Shown in pieces: positions 36,286 through 44,889 of a stretch of 64,000 nucleotides of DNA. A program made the translations under genes and the position numbers. Source of the stretch: Gordonia sp. X0973 (GTDB lineage Bacteria > Actinomycetota > Actinomycetes > Mycobacteriales > Mycobacteriaceae). Location of the stretch: assembly GCF_013348785.1 (NCBI RefSeq), contig NZ_CP054691.1, forward strand, positions 744,001 through 808,000. The letters are read 5' to 3'. How positions within the stretch are numbered: position 1 is the first letter of the stretch; the number at the start of each line of letters is the position of its first letter. The notes below the pieces were generated by a model. The model saw only the letters and a program-made list of their open reading frames with translations. It did no database searches and had not been told where the DNA came from.

Positions 36286-38316
36286 ATGAGCAATGATTCC
36301 GCCGCGACCCGCGAGATCCACAGCGTCCTCGTCGCCAACCGCGGTGAGATCGCCTGCCGCGTCATCGAGTCGGTGCACGCGATGGGGTTGCGCGCCGTCG
36401 CCGTCTACTCCGACGCCGACGCGCACGCCCCGCACGTCGCGGCCGCGGATACCGCGGTACGGCTCGGACCCGCGCAGGCCGCGCAGAGCTATCTCGACAT
36501 CGAGAAGGTCGTCGCGGCGGCCGTCGCGACCGGCGCCGACGCGGTCCACCCGGGTTACGGGTTCCTCTCGGAGAACCAGCAGTTCGCGGCGGCATTGGCC
36601 GCCGCCGGGATCGTGTTCATCGGCCCGCCCGCCAGCGCCATCGCGACGATGGGCGACAAGATCGCCGCCCGCGAGGCGGTCTCGGCGCGCGGCGTTCCGG
36701 TCGTCCCCGGGCTTTCACGGCCCGGCCTCTCCGACGAGGAGTTGATCGCCGCCGCCCCCGAGATCGGGTTCCCCGTCCTCATCAAGCCGAGCGCGGGCGG
36801 CGGCGGCAAGGGCATGCACCGCGTCGAGGAGGCGGCCGACCTACCCGCGGCGCTGGTCACCGCGCGACGCGAAGCCGCGGCGGCCTTCGGCGACGACACC
36901 CTGTTCCTCGAGCACTTCGTCGACACGCCGCGCCACATCGAGGTGCAGGTGCTCGCCGACGAGCACGGCAACGTCATCCACCTCGGCGAGCGCGAGTGCT
37001 CGCTGCAGCGCCGCCACCAGAAGGTGATCGAGGAAGCCCCGTCGGCGCTGCTCGACGCCGAGACGCGGGAGCGGATCGGCGCGGCCGCCTGCGATGCCGC
37101 CCGCAGCGTCGGCTACACCGGCGCCGGGACGGTCGAGTTCATCGTCTCGGCCCACCGGCCCGACGAGTTCTTCTTCATGGAGATGAACACCCGTCTGCAG
37201 GTGGAGCACCCGGTGACCGAGATGGTCACCGGCATCGACCTGGTGGAGCAGCAGATCCGGGTGGCGCGCGGCGAAGAGCTCGCCATCGCCCAGGAGGACG
37301 TGGTGCTCACCGGGCACGCCGTCGAGGCCCGGGTCTACGCCGAGGACCCCGCCCACGGATTCCTGCCCACCGGGGGCACGGTCGAGGCGCTCGTGTGGCC
37401 GCCGGGGTGGACCGCCGGTGTCCGCGTCGACTCGGGCATCGAGACGGGATCGGTCGTCGGCAGCGACTACGACCCGATGCTGGCGAAAGTCATCTGCCAC
37501 GGCCGCGACCGGACCGAGGCGATCGACCGTCTCGACGAGGCGTTGGCCCGTACGTCGCTGCTCGGCGTCGGCACCAATATCGACTTCTGCCGATTCGTCC
37601 TCGCGCGGCCGGAGGTGCGCGCCGGCGTCCTCGACACCGAACTGCTGGACCGCCTCGTCGTCGACTATTCGTCGCCGCCGCCGACGCCGGCGGCCCTGGT
37701 CGCCGCGGCACTGGGCGCCCTCGACCTCGGCAGCCCCGACGACGTGTGGGGCAGCGCGGTCGGGTTCCGGATCGGCGTCCCGTCGCCGATCGTGGTCCGC
37801 CTGGACTGCGCCGGACAGCGCCACACGGTGTCGGCGCTGGTCGATCGGCGCGAAAGCGTATCCGCCCGTCGCCTCGTCGCGCAGGTGTCCATCACCGGCG
37901 AGGAGGAGGACGGCGACCGGTGGGACGGGCATGTCGTCGTCGAGCCGACCGGCGGCCACGCGGTGACCCTCGTCGTCGACGGCACCGTCGGCGCCTGGGT
38001 CGTCGGGGAGGTCGACGGAGCGCGCTGGGTGGCCGGTGAGCCGGGCACCTGGGTGATGACGACGGCCCGCGCGCTCGCCGACGGCGATGACGCGGCGGCG
38101 GCGGGCGAGGTCCACAGCCCGATGCCGGGCAGTGTCGTCGCGGTGCCCGGGACCGACGGGGACGTGGTCGCGCAAGGCGATCCCCTCGTCGTGGTCGAGG
38201 CGATGAAGATGGAACACACCCTGCGCGCGCCACGGGCGGGCACCGTGACGATCACCGTCGCGGCGGGGGACAAGGTGACCGCGCAGCAGGTGCTGGCCCG
38301 GGTAACGGAGGACTGA
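36286..38316 (+). CDS. Acyl-CoA carboxylase biotin-carboxylase/carrier (alpha) subunit
   Basis: A 676-residue protein with an ATP-grasp biotin carboxylase at residues 10-460 ([21 protein letters not shown], the glycine-rich [14 protein letters not shown], then [21 protein letters not shown]) and a C-terminal biotinyl domain with the modified Lys641 in VEAMKMEHT. It charges biotin with CO2 for the upstream carboxyltransferase. The ATG at 36286 follows GGTGA by 8 bases; an in-frame GTG at 36274 is an alternative giving four more residues. Its stop overlaps the dehydrogenase ATG by one base. It is the only biotin carboxylase in the window, which matters for the incomplete urea carboxylase homologue at 44886-46886. 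Confidence 0.94.
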   Translation: MSNDSAATREIHSVLVANRGEIACRVIESVHAMGLRAVAVYSDADAHAPHVAAADTAVRLGPAQAAQSYLDIEKVVAAAVATGADAVHPGYGFLSENQQFAAALAAAGIVFIGPPASAIATMGDKIAAREAVSARGVPVVPGLSRPGLSDEELIAAAPEIGFPVLIKPSAGGGGKGMHRVEEAADLPAALVTARREAAAAFGDDTLFLEHFVDTPRHIEVQVLADEHGNVIHLGERECSLQRRHQKVIEEAPSALLDAETRERIGAAACDAARSVGYTGAGTVEFIVSAHRPDEFFFMEMNTRLQVEHPVTEMVTGIDLVEQQIRVARGEELAIAQEDVVLTGHAVEARVYAEDPAHGFLPTGGTVEALVWPPGWTAGVRVDSGIETGSVVGSDYDPMLAKVICHGRDRTEAIDRLDEALARTSLLGVGTNIDFCRFVLARPEVRAGVLDTELLDRLVVDYSSPPPTPAALVAAALGALDLGSPDDVWGSAVGFRIGVPSPIVVRLDCAGQRHTVSALVDRRESVSARRLVAQVSITGEEEDGDRWDGHVVVEPTGGHAVTLVVDGTVGAWVVGEVDGARWVAGEPGTWVMTTARALADGDDAAAAGEVHSPMPGSVVAVPGTDGDVVAQGDPLVVVEAMKMEHTLRAPRAGTVTITVAAGDKVTAQQVLARVTED

Positions 38317-39464
38317 TGGAACTGACCCAGGAATATGCCGACTTGGTCGCCAGCGTGCGCGACTTCACGCGCCAGGTGGTCGCGCCGGTGTCGTATCAAC
38401 ACGACAAGGACAAGACCTTCCCCTACGAGGTCGTCGCGCAGATGGGGGAGATGGGGCTGTTCGGGCTCCCGTTCCCGGAGGAGTACGGCGGCATGGGCGG
38501 GGACTACTTCGCCCTCGCCCTCGCCTTGGAGGAACTCGCTAAGGCCGACCAGTCGGTGGCCATCACCCTGGAGGCCGGTGTCGGGCTGGGTGCGATGCCG
38601 ATTTTCAAGTTCGGCACCGACGAGCAGAAGAACACCTGGCTGCCCGACCTCGTCGCGGGCAAGCGCCTGGCCGGTTTCGGTCTCACCGAGCCCGGCGCCG
38701 GTTCCGACGCGGGGGCGACCGCGACGACGGCCGTCGAGGACGGCGGCGAGTGGGTGATCAACGGCGCCAAGCAGTTCATCACCAACTCCGGCTCCGACAT
38801 CACCTCGCTGGTCACGGTGACCGCGGTGACCGGCACCGGGGACAACGGCAAGAAGGAGATCTCCACGATCATCGTCCCGTCGGGCACACCTGGCTTCGTC
38901 GCCGAGCCGGCCTACGACAAGGTCGGCTGGCACGCCAGCGACACCCATCCGCTGAGCTTCACCGATGTGCGGGTGCCGCGGGAGAACCTGCTCGGCGTGC
39001 GGGGCCGCGGCTACGCCAACTTCCTCTCCATCCTCGACGAGGGGCGCATCGCGATCGCCGGCCTGGCGACCGGCGTCGCCCAGGGCTGCGTCGACGAATG
39101 CATCAAGTACGCCGCCGAGCGCAAATCCTTCGGCAAGCCGATCAACTCCTACCAGTCGATCTCGTTCGCGATCGCCCGGATGGAGGCCCGTGCCCACGTG
39201 GCCCGCACGGCCTACTACGACGCGGCGGCGCTGATGTTGGCGGGCAAGCCGTTCAAGAAGGAGGCGGCGATCGCGAAGATGGTGTCCAGCGAGGCGGCCA
39301 TGGACAACGCCCGGATGGCGACGCAGATCCACGGCGGCTACGGCTTCATGAACGAGTACCCGGTCTCCCGGCACTACCGCGATTCGAAGATCCTGGAGAT
39401 CGGCGAGGGCACCACCGAGGTGCAGCTCATGCTGATCGCCCGGGCGTTGGGCCTGCCGGCATGA
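38316..39464 (+). CDS. Acyl-CoA dehydrogenase (FadE family, short/branched chain)
   Basis: A 382-residue FAD enzyme that forms the alpha-beta double bond of acyl-CoA. FGLTEPGAGSDAGATATTA and WVINGAKQFITNSG are the FAD and substrate loops, and the catalytic base is Glu364 in LEIGEGTTEVQ, the position used by short-chain and butyryl-type enzymes. IHGGYGFMNEYPVSRHYRDSK is the C-terminal signature. It overlaps the carboxylase alpha gene by one base and the MaoC gene by four, so the operon is tightly coupled. Substrate is probably isovaleryl- or 2-methylbutanoyl-type CoA, inferred from the neighbours. Confidence 0.94.
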   Translation: MELTQEYADLVASVRDFTRQVVAPVSYQHDKDKTFPYEVVAQMGEMGLFGLPFPEEYGGMGGDYFALALALEELAKADQSVAITLEAGVGLGAMPIFKFGTDEQKNTWLPDLVAGKRLAGFGLTEPGAGSDAGATATTAVEDGGEWVINGAKQFITNSGSDITSLVTVTAVTGTGDNGKKEISTIIVPSGTPGFVAEPAYDKVGWHASDTHPLSFTDVRVPRENLLGVRGRGYANFLSILDEGRIAIAGLATGVAQGCVDECIKYAAERKSFGKPINSYQSISFAIARMEARAHVARTAYYDAAALMLAGKPFKKEAAIAKMVSSEAAMDNARMATQIHGGYGFMNEYPVSRHYRDSKILEIGEGTTEVQLMLIARALGLPA

Positions 39465-39967
39465 CCGGCGATGGGAGCGGTTCCGACGAAGTCCCCCGCG
39501 TCACGCAGCGCGGTCTGTGGTTCGAGGAGTTCGAGATCGGCACGGTCTACGAGCACCGCCCGGGCCGGACGGTGACCGAGGCCGACAACGTCTTCTTCAC
39601 GACGCTCACGATGAACACGCAGGCATTGCACCTCGACGCGGCGTGGTCGGCGACCCAGCCCGGGTTCGACGGGCAGCGCCTCATCAACTCGATGTTCACG
39701 CTCTCGACGATCGTCGGGCTCTCGGTGGCGCAGCTGACCCAGGGCACCTTGGTCGCCAACCTCGGCTTCTCCGACATCGCCTTCCCCGCGCCCATGTTCG
39801 CCGGGGACACGCTCTACGCGGAGACCGAGTGCACCGGCAAACGGGAGTCCAAGTCGCGACCGGGCGAGGGCGTGGTCAACCTGACCCACGTCGGGCGCAA
39901 CCAGGACGGCGTCGTCGTCGCGAAGGCGTCGCGCTCGACGCTGGTCCGGCTGCGCCCGGACGGCTGA
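39461..39967 (+). CDS. MaoC-family dehydratase
   Basis: A 168-residue single hot-dog-fold hydratase. LWFEEFEIGTVYEHRPGRTVTEADNVFFTTLTMNTQALHLDA carries the catalytic Asp and the Asn/His region of R-specific hydratases, and FAGDTLYAETECTGKRESKSRPGEGVV is the second family block. It would hydrate the enoyl-CoA made by the dehydrogenase or the carboxylated product. The ATG overlaps the dehydrogenase stop as ATGA. It is the last gene of the operon; a convergent RidA gene ends 15 bp downstream. Confidence 0.92.
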   Translation: MTGDGSGSDEVPRVTQRGLWFEEFEIGTVYEHRPGRTVTEADNVFFTTLTMNTQALHLDAAWSATQPGFDGQRLINSMFTLSTIVGLSVAQLTQGTLVANLGFSDIAFPAPMFAGDTLYAETECTGKRESKSRPGEGVVNLTHVGRNQDGVVVAKASRSTLVRLRPDG

Positions 39968-39982
39968 TTTCGGGGTTCGCCG

Positions 39983-40381
39983 TCAGGCCGATTCTGGTGG
40001 CAGGGCAGCGACGGCGTCTATTTCGACGAGCGCATCCGGCCGCGCGAACCCGACGACGCGGAGCACGGTGATCGCCGTCGGGTAGGGACCCCATACCTCG
40101 GGGGTGGCTCCGAATGCCTCGCGGACGTCGGCGCCTTCGGCGAGGTGGATGGTGAGTTTGGCGACGTGCTCCGGGCCGGCTCCGGCCTCGCCGAGCACAC
40201 TGCGCACGTTGCGGAGTGCCTGCGCCGTCTGCGCCGCGGTCCCGTCGGCGAGGGTCCCGTCTCGCGTGGTCCCGTTCTGTCCCCCGACGTAGAGGGTGCG
40301 CCCGGCCGGGGTGACGGTCCCTTGGGAGAACGCGGGGGAAGAGGGCAGTTCGGTCGGGTTGAGGTGGTCGATGGTGGTCAT
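39983..40381 (-). CDS. RidA family protein (enamine/imine deaminase-like)
   Basis: A 132-residue YjgF/YER057c/UK114 protein. It shows SPAFSQGTVTPAGRTLYVGGQNG, QTAQALRNVRSVLGEAGAG, the ITVLRVVGFARPDALVEIDAVAALP end with the near-C-terminal Glu, and the Arg before the last strand. RidA proteins remove reactive enamines released by PLP enzymes, though many paralogues have other roles. GGAG stands 9 bases before the ATG. The ATG overlaps the stop of the CGNR gene (ATGA), so the two are one operon. Confidence 0.88.
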   Translation of the reverse strand: MTTIDHLNPTELPSSPAFSQGTVTPAGRTLYVGGQNGTTRDGTLADGTAAQTAQALRNVRSVLGEAGAGPEHVAKLTIHLAEGADVREAFGATPEVWGPYPTAITVLRVVGFARPDALVEIDAVAALPPESA

Positions 40382-40962
40382 GTTGGGTTCTCCTTCTTGG
40401 TGCGATTCCGGTGGGTGCGAACTTTCGCCCGGTTGCCACAACGCTGCATGGAGCACCAGCGACGGGCATTCGGTCGTGATCCGTCATAGAAGACCAGGCC
40501 GCAGTCCTTCGCGGAGCATCGCCGGATGCGGTCGGGTTCTCGGGAGAACACGGCGACGGCATCGCGGGCGATCGTGGCCAATGCTTGATTCGCGGTCGCG
40601 TGCGCGGACGCTTCGGTGCCTCCGGCGAGGGTGGGGGCGACATCGGGGCGCGCGGCCCAGGAGTTGAGGACGTCGATCTGTTCGGGTTCCGGTGCGAGGT
40701 CGTCGGCATGTGCTCGGGCGAGCCGGGTGATGGCGGTGCGCAGTTCTTTCGCGGCGGACAGCGTGGCGGCGTCGGCGTCGGTGCGAAGGGGGCCGAAACG
40801 TTCGACGAGCCAGGACTGCAGGTCGGACGGGGTGTGCAGCCGCTCCCACTGGGGGTTGTCGTAGCCGAAGTCGCCGGTGTAGGCGAAGTCGAGGCAGGGT
40901 GCGCCGGCCTCGAAGTGCCAGCGCGCGCCGCTGCTGTCGACAAACCATTGACCCGTGAGCAT
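40378..40962 (-). CDS. CGNR zinc-finger transcription-factor-like protein
   Basis: A 194-residue protein. The N-terminal 130 residues form the alpha-helical stress-linked domain seen in this family (HFEAGAPCLDFAYTGDF at the start), and the C-terminal 45 residues hold the zinc finger: RRCSAKDCGLVFYDGSRPNARRWCSMQRCGNRAKVRTHR, with four cysteines and the name-giving CGNR. Such proteins are thought to be DNA-binding regulators. The ATG is part of the 27-bp palindrome shared with the divergent SRPBCC gene, and TATAGT (complement of 40969-40974) ends 6 bases before it, so this gene appears leaderless and self-regulated. Confidence 0.88.
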   Translation of the reverse strand: MLTGQWFVDSSGARWHFEAGAPCLDFAYTGDFGYDNPQWERLHTPSDLQSWLVERFGPLRTDADAATLSAAKELRTAITRLARAHADDLAPEPEQIDVLNSWAARPDVAPTLAGGTEASAHATANQALATIARDAVAVFSREPDRIRRCSAKDCGLVFYDGSRPNARRWCSMQRCGNRAKVRTHRNRTKKENPT

Positions 40963-40986
40963 GTAACTACTATAACTAGTTACATG
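40960..40986. promoter_or_regulatory. 27-bp palindrome covering both divergent start codons
   Basis: CATGTAACTA (40960-40969) and TAGTTACATG (40977-40986) are perfect 10-base arms around CTATAAC. The outer bases are the ATG codons of both genes. TATAAC (40971-40976) serves the plus strand and TATAGT (complement of 40969-40974) the minus strand, so two face-to-face -10 boxes overlap inside one operator. Confidence 0.85.
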
Positions 40987-41391
40987 AACGAGTCAACCGG
41001 GTACACGAAGAGCGCAGGATGGCAGATGGGTGTCCGCCGTACGTTTCCGCTTCCGCCGGAAGTCGTCTGGGAGTTCCTGCTGGGCGAGGGGTTGCCGCTA
41101 TGGCTTGGGCGCACGAGTCTGGGGCACGAGGTCGGCGAGCGATATGTCACCGATGCCGGTGTCCAGGGTGAAGTGCGCAGCCGGAACGAGGGCCGGCGGC
41201 TGCGGGTGACCTGGCAGCCGCCGGGCTGGTCGCACGACGCGACTCTTCAGCTAACCGTGCTGCCCGCGGCAACGGGGGCGACCATCGCCATTCACCAGGA
41301 GCGTCTCGCAAGCGCGGCGGAACGCGAGGAAATGCTCGCGCACTGGACGGCAGTCCTCGACGATATCCGCGCCGACCTCGTCCCGACGTGA
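40984..41391 (+). CDS. SRPBCC/AHSA1-like protein
   Basis: A 135-residue helix-grip protein of the activator-of-Hsp90-homologue type: VRRTFPLPPEVVWEFLLGEGLPLWLG at the start, LRVTWQPPGWSHDATLQLTV in the core, and the C-terminal helix EREEMLAHWTAVLDDIRADL. Small AHSA1-like genes are often divergent from or next to a regulator and probably bind a hydrophobic ligand. The ATG lies 7 bases after TATAAC with no Shine-Dalgarno, so it should be leaderless. Its stop codon directly abuts the convergent acyl-CoA synthetase stop. Confidence 0.82.
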   Translation: MNESTGYTKSAGWQMGVRRTFPLPPEVVWEFLLGEGLPLWLGRTSLGHEVGERYVTDAGVQGEVRSRNEGRRLRVTWQPPGWSHDATLQLTVLPAATGATIAIHQERLASAAEREEMLAHWTAVLDDIRADLVPT

Positions 41392-43032
41392 CTAGGCGAG
41401 GCCGAGTAGTTCGACGGCCTCGGCGCGCATGTCGACCTTGCGGACCTTGCCGGTGACGGTCATCGGGAACTCGTCGACCACGTGGACGTACTTCGGGATC
41501 TTGTGCCGGGCGATCTTGCCGTCGGCGAAAGCGCGGAGATCCTCGACGGTGAAGTCCGCGACCCCGTCGCGCAGGCGCACCCAGGCCATCAGTTCTTCGC
41601 CGTACTTCTGGTCGGGGACGCCGATCACCTGGGCGTCGAGGATGTCGGGGTGGGTGTAGAGGAACTCCTCGATCTCGCGCGGGTAGATGTTCTCCCCGCC
41701 GCGGATCACCATGTCTTTGATGCGGCCGGTGATCTGCACGTATCCGTTCTCGGCCATGACCGCGATGTCGCCGGTGTGCATCCAGCCGTCGCCGTCGATC
41801 GCCTCGGCCGTCTTGTCCGGCTGGTTCCAGTAGCCGATCATCACGCTGTAGCCGCGCGTGCAGAACTCGCCCGCCTCACCGCGGGGGACGGTCTCGCCGG
41901 TCACCGGATCGACGACCTTGATCTCCAAGTGCGGCCCGACCCGGCCGACGGTCCCGACCCGCAGCGCCAATTCGTCGTCGACCCGGGTCTGGGTGGAGAC
42001 CGGAGACGTCTCGGTCATGCCGTAACAGATCGACACCTCGTCCATATGCATCCGGTCGACGACCTCGCGCATGACCTGCTCCGGGCACGGCGAGCCGGCC
42101 ATGATGCCGGTGCGCAGACTCGAGAGGTCGTAGTCGGCGAACCCCGGCAGCGCGAGTTCGGCGATGAACATCGTCGGCACGCCGTAGAGGCTGGTGCAGC
42201 GGTATTCGCTCACCGCGGCGAGCGTGGCCGCCGGGTCGAAGGCCGGCGCGGGGATGACCATCGCGGCGCCGTGGGTGGTCGCGGCGAGATTGCCCATCAC
42301 CATGCCGAAGCAGTGGTAGAAGGGCACCGGGATGCAGATGCGGTCGGCGTCGGTGTAGCCGACCAGTTCGCCGACGAGGTAGCCGTTGTTGACGATGTTG
42401 CGGTGGGTCAGCGTCGCTCCCTTGGGGGCGCCGGTGGTGCCCGATGTGAACTGGATGTTGATCGGGTCGTCGGGAGCGCACGCCGCGGCGGCCTGCGCGA
42501 CGGCGTCGAGTTCGGCCTCGGTCGGCTCGGCCAGCAGCGCGGTCCACTCCGGGCTGCCGAAGACGACCAGTCCGACCGGCTCGTCCAGCGAATCGGCCGA
42601 GCGCCCGACCATCGTCGGGTAGTCCGAGTCCTTGAAGGCCGGTGATGAGAGGACGAGCGAGATGCCGACGTGTCGCAGCGCGAAGTCGAGCTCGTTCTGG
42701 CGGTACGACGGGTTGATGTTGACCAGGACCACCCCGAGCGCCGCCGTCGCATATTGCGCGAGCACCCATTCGGCACGGTTCGGCGACCACACGCCCACCC
42801 GGTCACCGCGTTTCACCCCGCGGCGCAGGAGTCCGGCGGCCAGCGCGTGCACGTCGTGCAGCATCTCGCGATAGGTCCACTCGCGACCCGCGGCCGCGTC
42901 GGCGATCGCCAGATTGTCACCGTATTTCTCGGCAGTCTCGACGAAGTTGTCGTAGATCGTCGCGTCCAGCAGCGGCGGCTCCGCTTCGCCTCGGGCGTAG
43001 GACGGCTGGGTGGTGGCTGATGCGGTGTCCAT
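41392..43032 (-). CDS. AMP-dependent acyl-CoA synthetase (FadD35-like)
   Basis: A 546-residue adenylate-forming ligase that activates a fatty or aromatic acid to its CoA ester. The P-loop FTSGTTGAPKGATLTH is at residues 195-210; YGMTETSPVSTQT, GWMHTGDIAVM and GRIKDMVIRGGENIYPREIEEFL are the adenylation motifs, and the catalytic lysine is in MTVTGKVRKVDMR. Length and pattern resemble M. tuberculosis FadD35. No Shine-Dalgarno or clear -10 box is visible before the ATG. It stands alone between the SRPBCC gene (convergent) and the allophanate hydrolase gene 60 bp upstream. Substrate unknown. Confidence 0.9.
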   Translation of the reverse strand: MDTASATTQPSYARGEAEPPLLDATIYDNFVETAEKYGDNLAIADAAAGREWTYREMLHDVHALAAGLLRRGVKRGDRVGVWSPNRAEWVLAQYATAALGVVLVNINPSYRQNELDFALRHVGISLVLSSPAFKDSDYPTMVGRSADSLDEPVGLVVFGSPEWTALLAEPTEAELDAVAQAAAACAPDDPINIQFTSGTTGAPKGATLTHRNIVNNGYLVGELVGYTDADRICIPVPFYHCFGMVMGNLAATTHGAAMVIPAPAFDPAATLAAVSEYRCTSLYGVPTMFIAELALPGFADYDLSSLRTGIMAGSPCPEQVMREVVDRMHMDEVSICYGMTETSPVSTQTRVDDELALRVGTVGRVGPHLEIKVVDPVTGETVPRGEAGEFCTRGYSVMIGYWNQPDKTAEAIDGDGWMHTGDIAVMAENGYVQITGRIKDMVIRGGENIYPREIEEFLYTHPDILDAQVIGVPDQKYGEELMAWVRLRDGVADFTVEDLRAFADGKIARHKIPKYVHVVDEFPMTVTGKVRKVDMRAEAVELLGLA

Positions 43033-43092
43033 CTATCCAGTCTCGCCGATTCGACGTGGCGCGCGGAGGGGTTCTGCAGGACCGGTTGGAGC

Positions 43093-44889
43093 TCACCAGC
43101 GGTCCCGGTCGAGTTCCGACCCGGCGGCTCCCGCGTCGGCGGCGCAGCCGAATCCGGTCGCCCACGTCCCGTCGGACAACTCGACCTTGCCCAGCATCAT
43201 CGGTTCGGGCAGGGCGGCGAGGAATGACCCGAGCGCGGCGGGCGACAGCGTCCACCTCTCACCGTGGATCGCGCGGCCACCGGCGGGATCGCGGATCAGG
43301 CCGGGCTTGGGCGGGACGGTGTCCAGGGCGACGAGCCGGTACGACGAGGAGGTGGTGACTTCGCCGTTCCATCGTGCTCCGCGATTGGCCAGCTCGTGGG
43401 CCAGAACGCCGCCGCGCATGTGCGCGCCGAAGACCGCCAGCTCGACCGTCGGCGCGACTGCCTCCACCCAGCTGGGCGCAGGGGTACCCGCCCCGCTGAT
43501 GCGACGGGCGAGATCGATGAGCACGCCGTCGTGAAGAGCCCGGCCGACAAGGGTGACGCCGAACTGTGCACTGTTGTCGGGCACGAGGTCTCGATACACC
43601 GACTCGCCTAGCGGCTCGTCGGCACTCGACCACCGCGGCGGAGAACTGGGCGCGGGGTCTGGATATGCCGACTCGACCACCGCGTCGGCAGTCGACCACC
43701 GCGGCGGAACCCTGCCGGCCGGGATCGCGAGTCCGCACAGGTCGAGCAGGTTACAGAAGTTGGTGTAGGTGCCCATCCGGGAGTTCACGCCGACCGGATC
43801 GGCCCGCACCGCGGCGATGGTCGGATGGAACGGTGCGGTCGGCACCAGCAGGGCCGTCGCATCACCCCAATTCGCCATCGCCTCGTCGCGCAAGGCTGCC
43901 AATCGTCGACGGGCGCGCAGCAAGTCGACGGCGGAGAACCGATCGGCAGCGGAGACGATCGCCGTGACGGTCGGATCCAGACCCGCGCCGCTGGCGTCGT
44001 CAGCGTGGGATGCGATGAAGTCGCCGACGGCGTCGTACCGCTGCGCGACCAGGGCGTCGTCGTAGAGGAGTTTCGCGGCGGCGAGGAATGGCGTGAGGTC
44101 GATGCGGCGAACGGTCATCCCGGCCGCCTCGACCCGTGCCACGGCCTCGGCGAAGGCCGCCCGCCATGCCTCGTCGAGTTCGGGGAGGTCGGCGGGGACG
44201 GCGATCACCGGGTTCTCCGGTGCGGCCAGCGGGGTGTCCGCCGCAAACAGAGACGGTCCCGCCGCGGCGGCCATTGCGGTCATCGCGGCATCGGCCGAGT
44301 CGAGGGTGCGGGCGAAGATCGTCACGGTGTCGTAGTCGGCGCAGGCGGGCACCACCCCGACCGTGCTGATTGCCCCGACGGTCGGCTTGATGCCGACGAT
44401 GCCCTGCAGGGCGGCGGGGATCCGACCCGATCCGGCGGTGTCGGTGCCGATCGCCAGGTCGGCGAATCCCAGGGCGACGGCCACCGCGGATCCGGAACTC
44501 GACCCGCCGGAGATGTGGTCGGGGCGGCGGGAATCGCGGACGGCGCCGTAGGGGGAGCGGGTGCCGACGAGGCCGGTCGCGAACTGGTCGAGGTTGGTCT
44601 TGCCGATCACGACGGCACCGGCGGCGCGCAGGGCGGCGACCGCGGGCGCATCGGCGTCGGGGGTGTAGGCGTATCCCGGGCAGGCCGCCGTCGTCGGCAA
44701 TCCCGCCACGTCGACGTTGTCCTTCACCGCGAGGATCATCCCGGAGAGCGGACCGCCCTGTGCGAGGGAGCGAGCATGGTCGGCGGCAACCTCCGCTCGG
44801 GGCCGCAGCGTCACGAACACCTCCGGCCGGTCGGCGGCGGCGATGGCGTCGAACACCTCGTCGACCCGCGTCGAAACCGTCGTCGTCAT
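43093..44889 (-). CDS. atzF: Allophanate hydrolase, with a repeat-derived in-frame insertion
   Basis: A 598-residue amidase-signature enzyme that splits allophanate to CO2 and ammonia. The triad is Lys56 in ILAVKDNVD, the cis-Ser in GGSSSGSA (130-132) and nucleophile Ser154 in GTDTAGSGRIPAA. The C-terminal domain (FGAHMRGGVLAHELANRG to GTWATGFGC) is the AtzF decarboxylation domain. Between AIPAGR and QFGVTLVGRA, where relatives have only a few residues, about 46 residues (392-437) are encoded by two copies of the dispersed repeat at 43587-43710. The frame is preserved. The ATG overlaps the upstream carboxyltransferase stop (ATGA). It is the last gene of the nitrogen operon. Confidence 0.88.
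   Translation of the reverse strand: MTTTVSTRVDEVFDAIAAADRPEVFVTLRPRAEVAADHARSLAQGGPLSGMILAVKDNVDVAGLPTTAACPGYAYTPDADAPAVAALRAAGAVVIGKTNLDQFATGLVGTRSPYGAVRDSRRPDHISGGSSSGSAVAVALGFADLAIGTDTAGSGRIPAALQGIVGIKPTVGAISTVGVVPACADYDTVTIFARTLDSADAAMTAMAAAAGPSLFAADTPLAAPENPVIAVPADLPELDEAWRAAFAEAVARVEAAGMTVRRIDLTPFLAAAKLLYDDALVAQRYDAVGDFIASHADDASGAGLDPTVTAIVSAADRFSAVDLLRARRRLAALRDEAMANWGDATALLVPTAPFHPTIAAVRADPVGVNSRMGTYTNFCNLLDLCGLAIPAGRVPPRWSTADAVVESAYPDPAPSSPPRWSSADEPLGESVYRDLVPDNSAQFGVTLVGRALHDGVLIDLARRISGAGTPAPSWVEAVAPTVELAVFGAHMRGGVLAHELANRGARWNGEVTTSSSYRLVALDTVPPKPGLIRDPAGGRAIHGERWTLSPAALGSFLAALPEPMMLGKVELSDGTWATGFGCAADAGAAGSELDRDRW
43587..43710 (+). repeat. Two copies of a dispersed ~55-bp repeat inside atzF
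   Basis: Copy one (43587-43641) begins GGTCTCGATACACCGACTCG and ends CGACCACCGCGGCGG. Copy two (43656-43710) begins GGTCTGGATATGCCGACTCG with the same end. Their starts are 69 bp apart (23 codons). The same element recurs between genes at 60122-60220. Confidence 0.85.

Noticed and set aside
43033..43092. Regulatory element between the acyl-CoA synthetase and atzF
   Set aside because: Sixty bases without a clear dyad, promoter pair or terminator hairpin.
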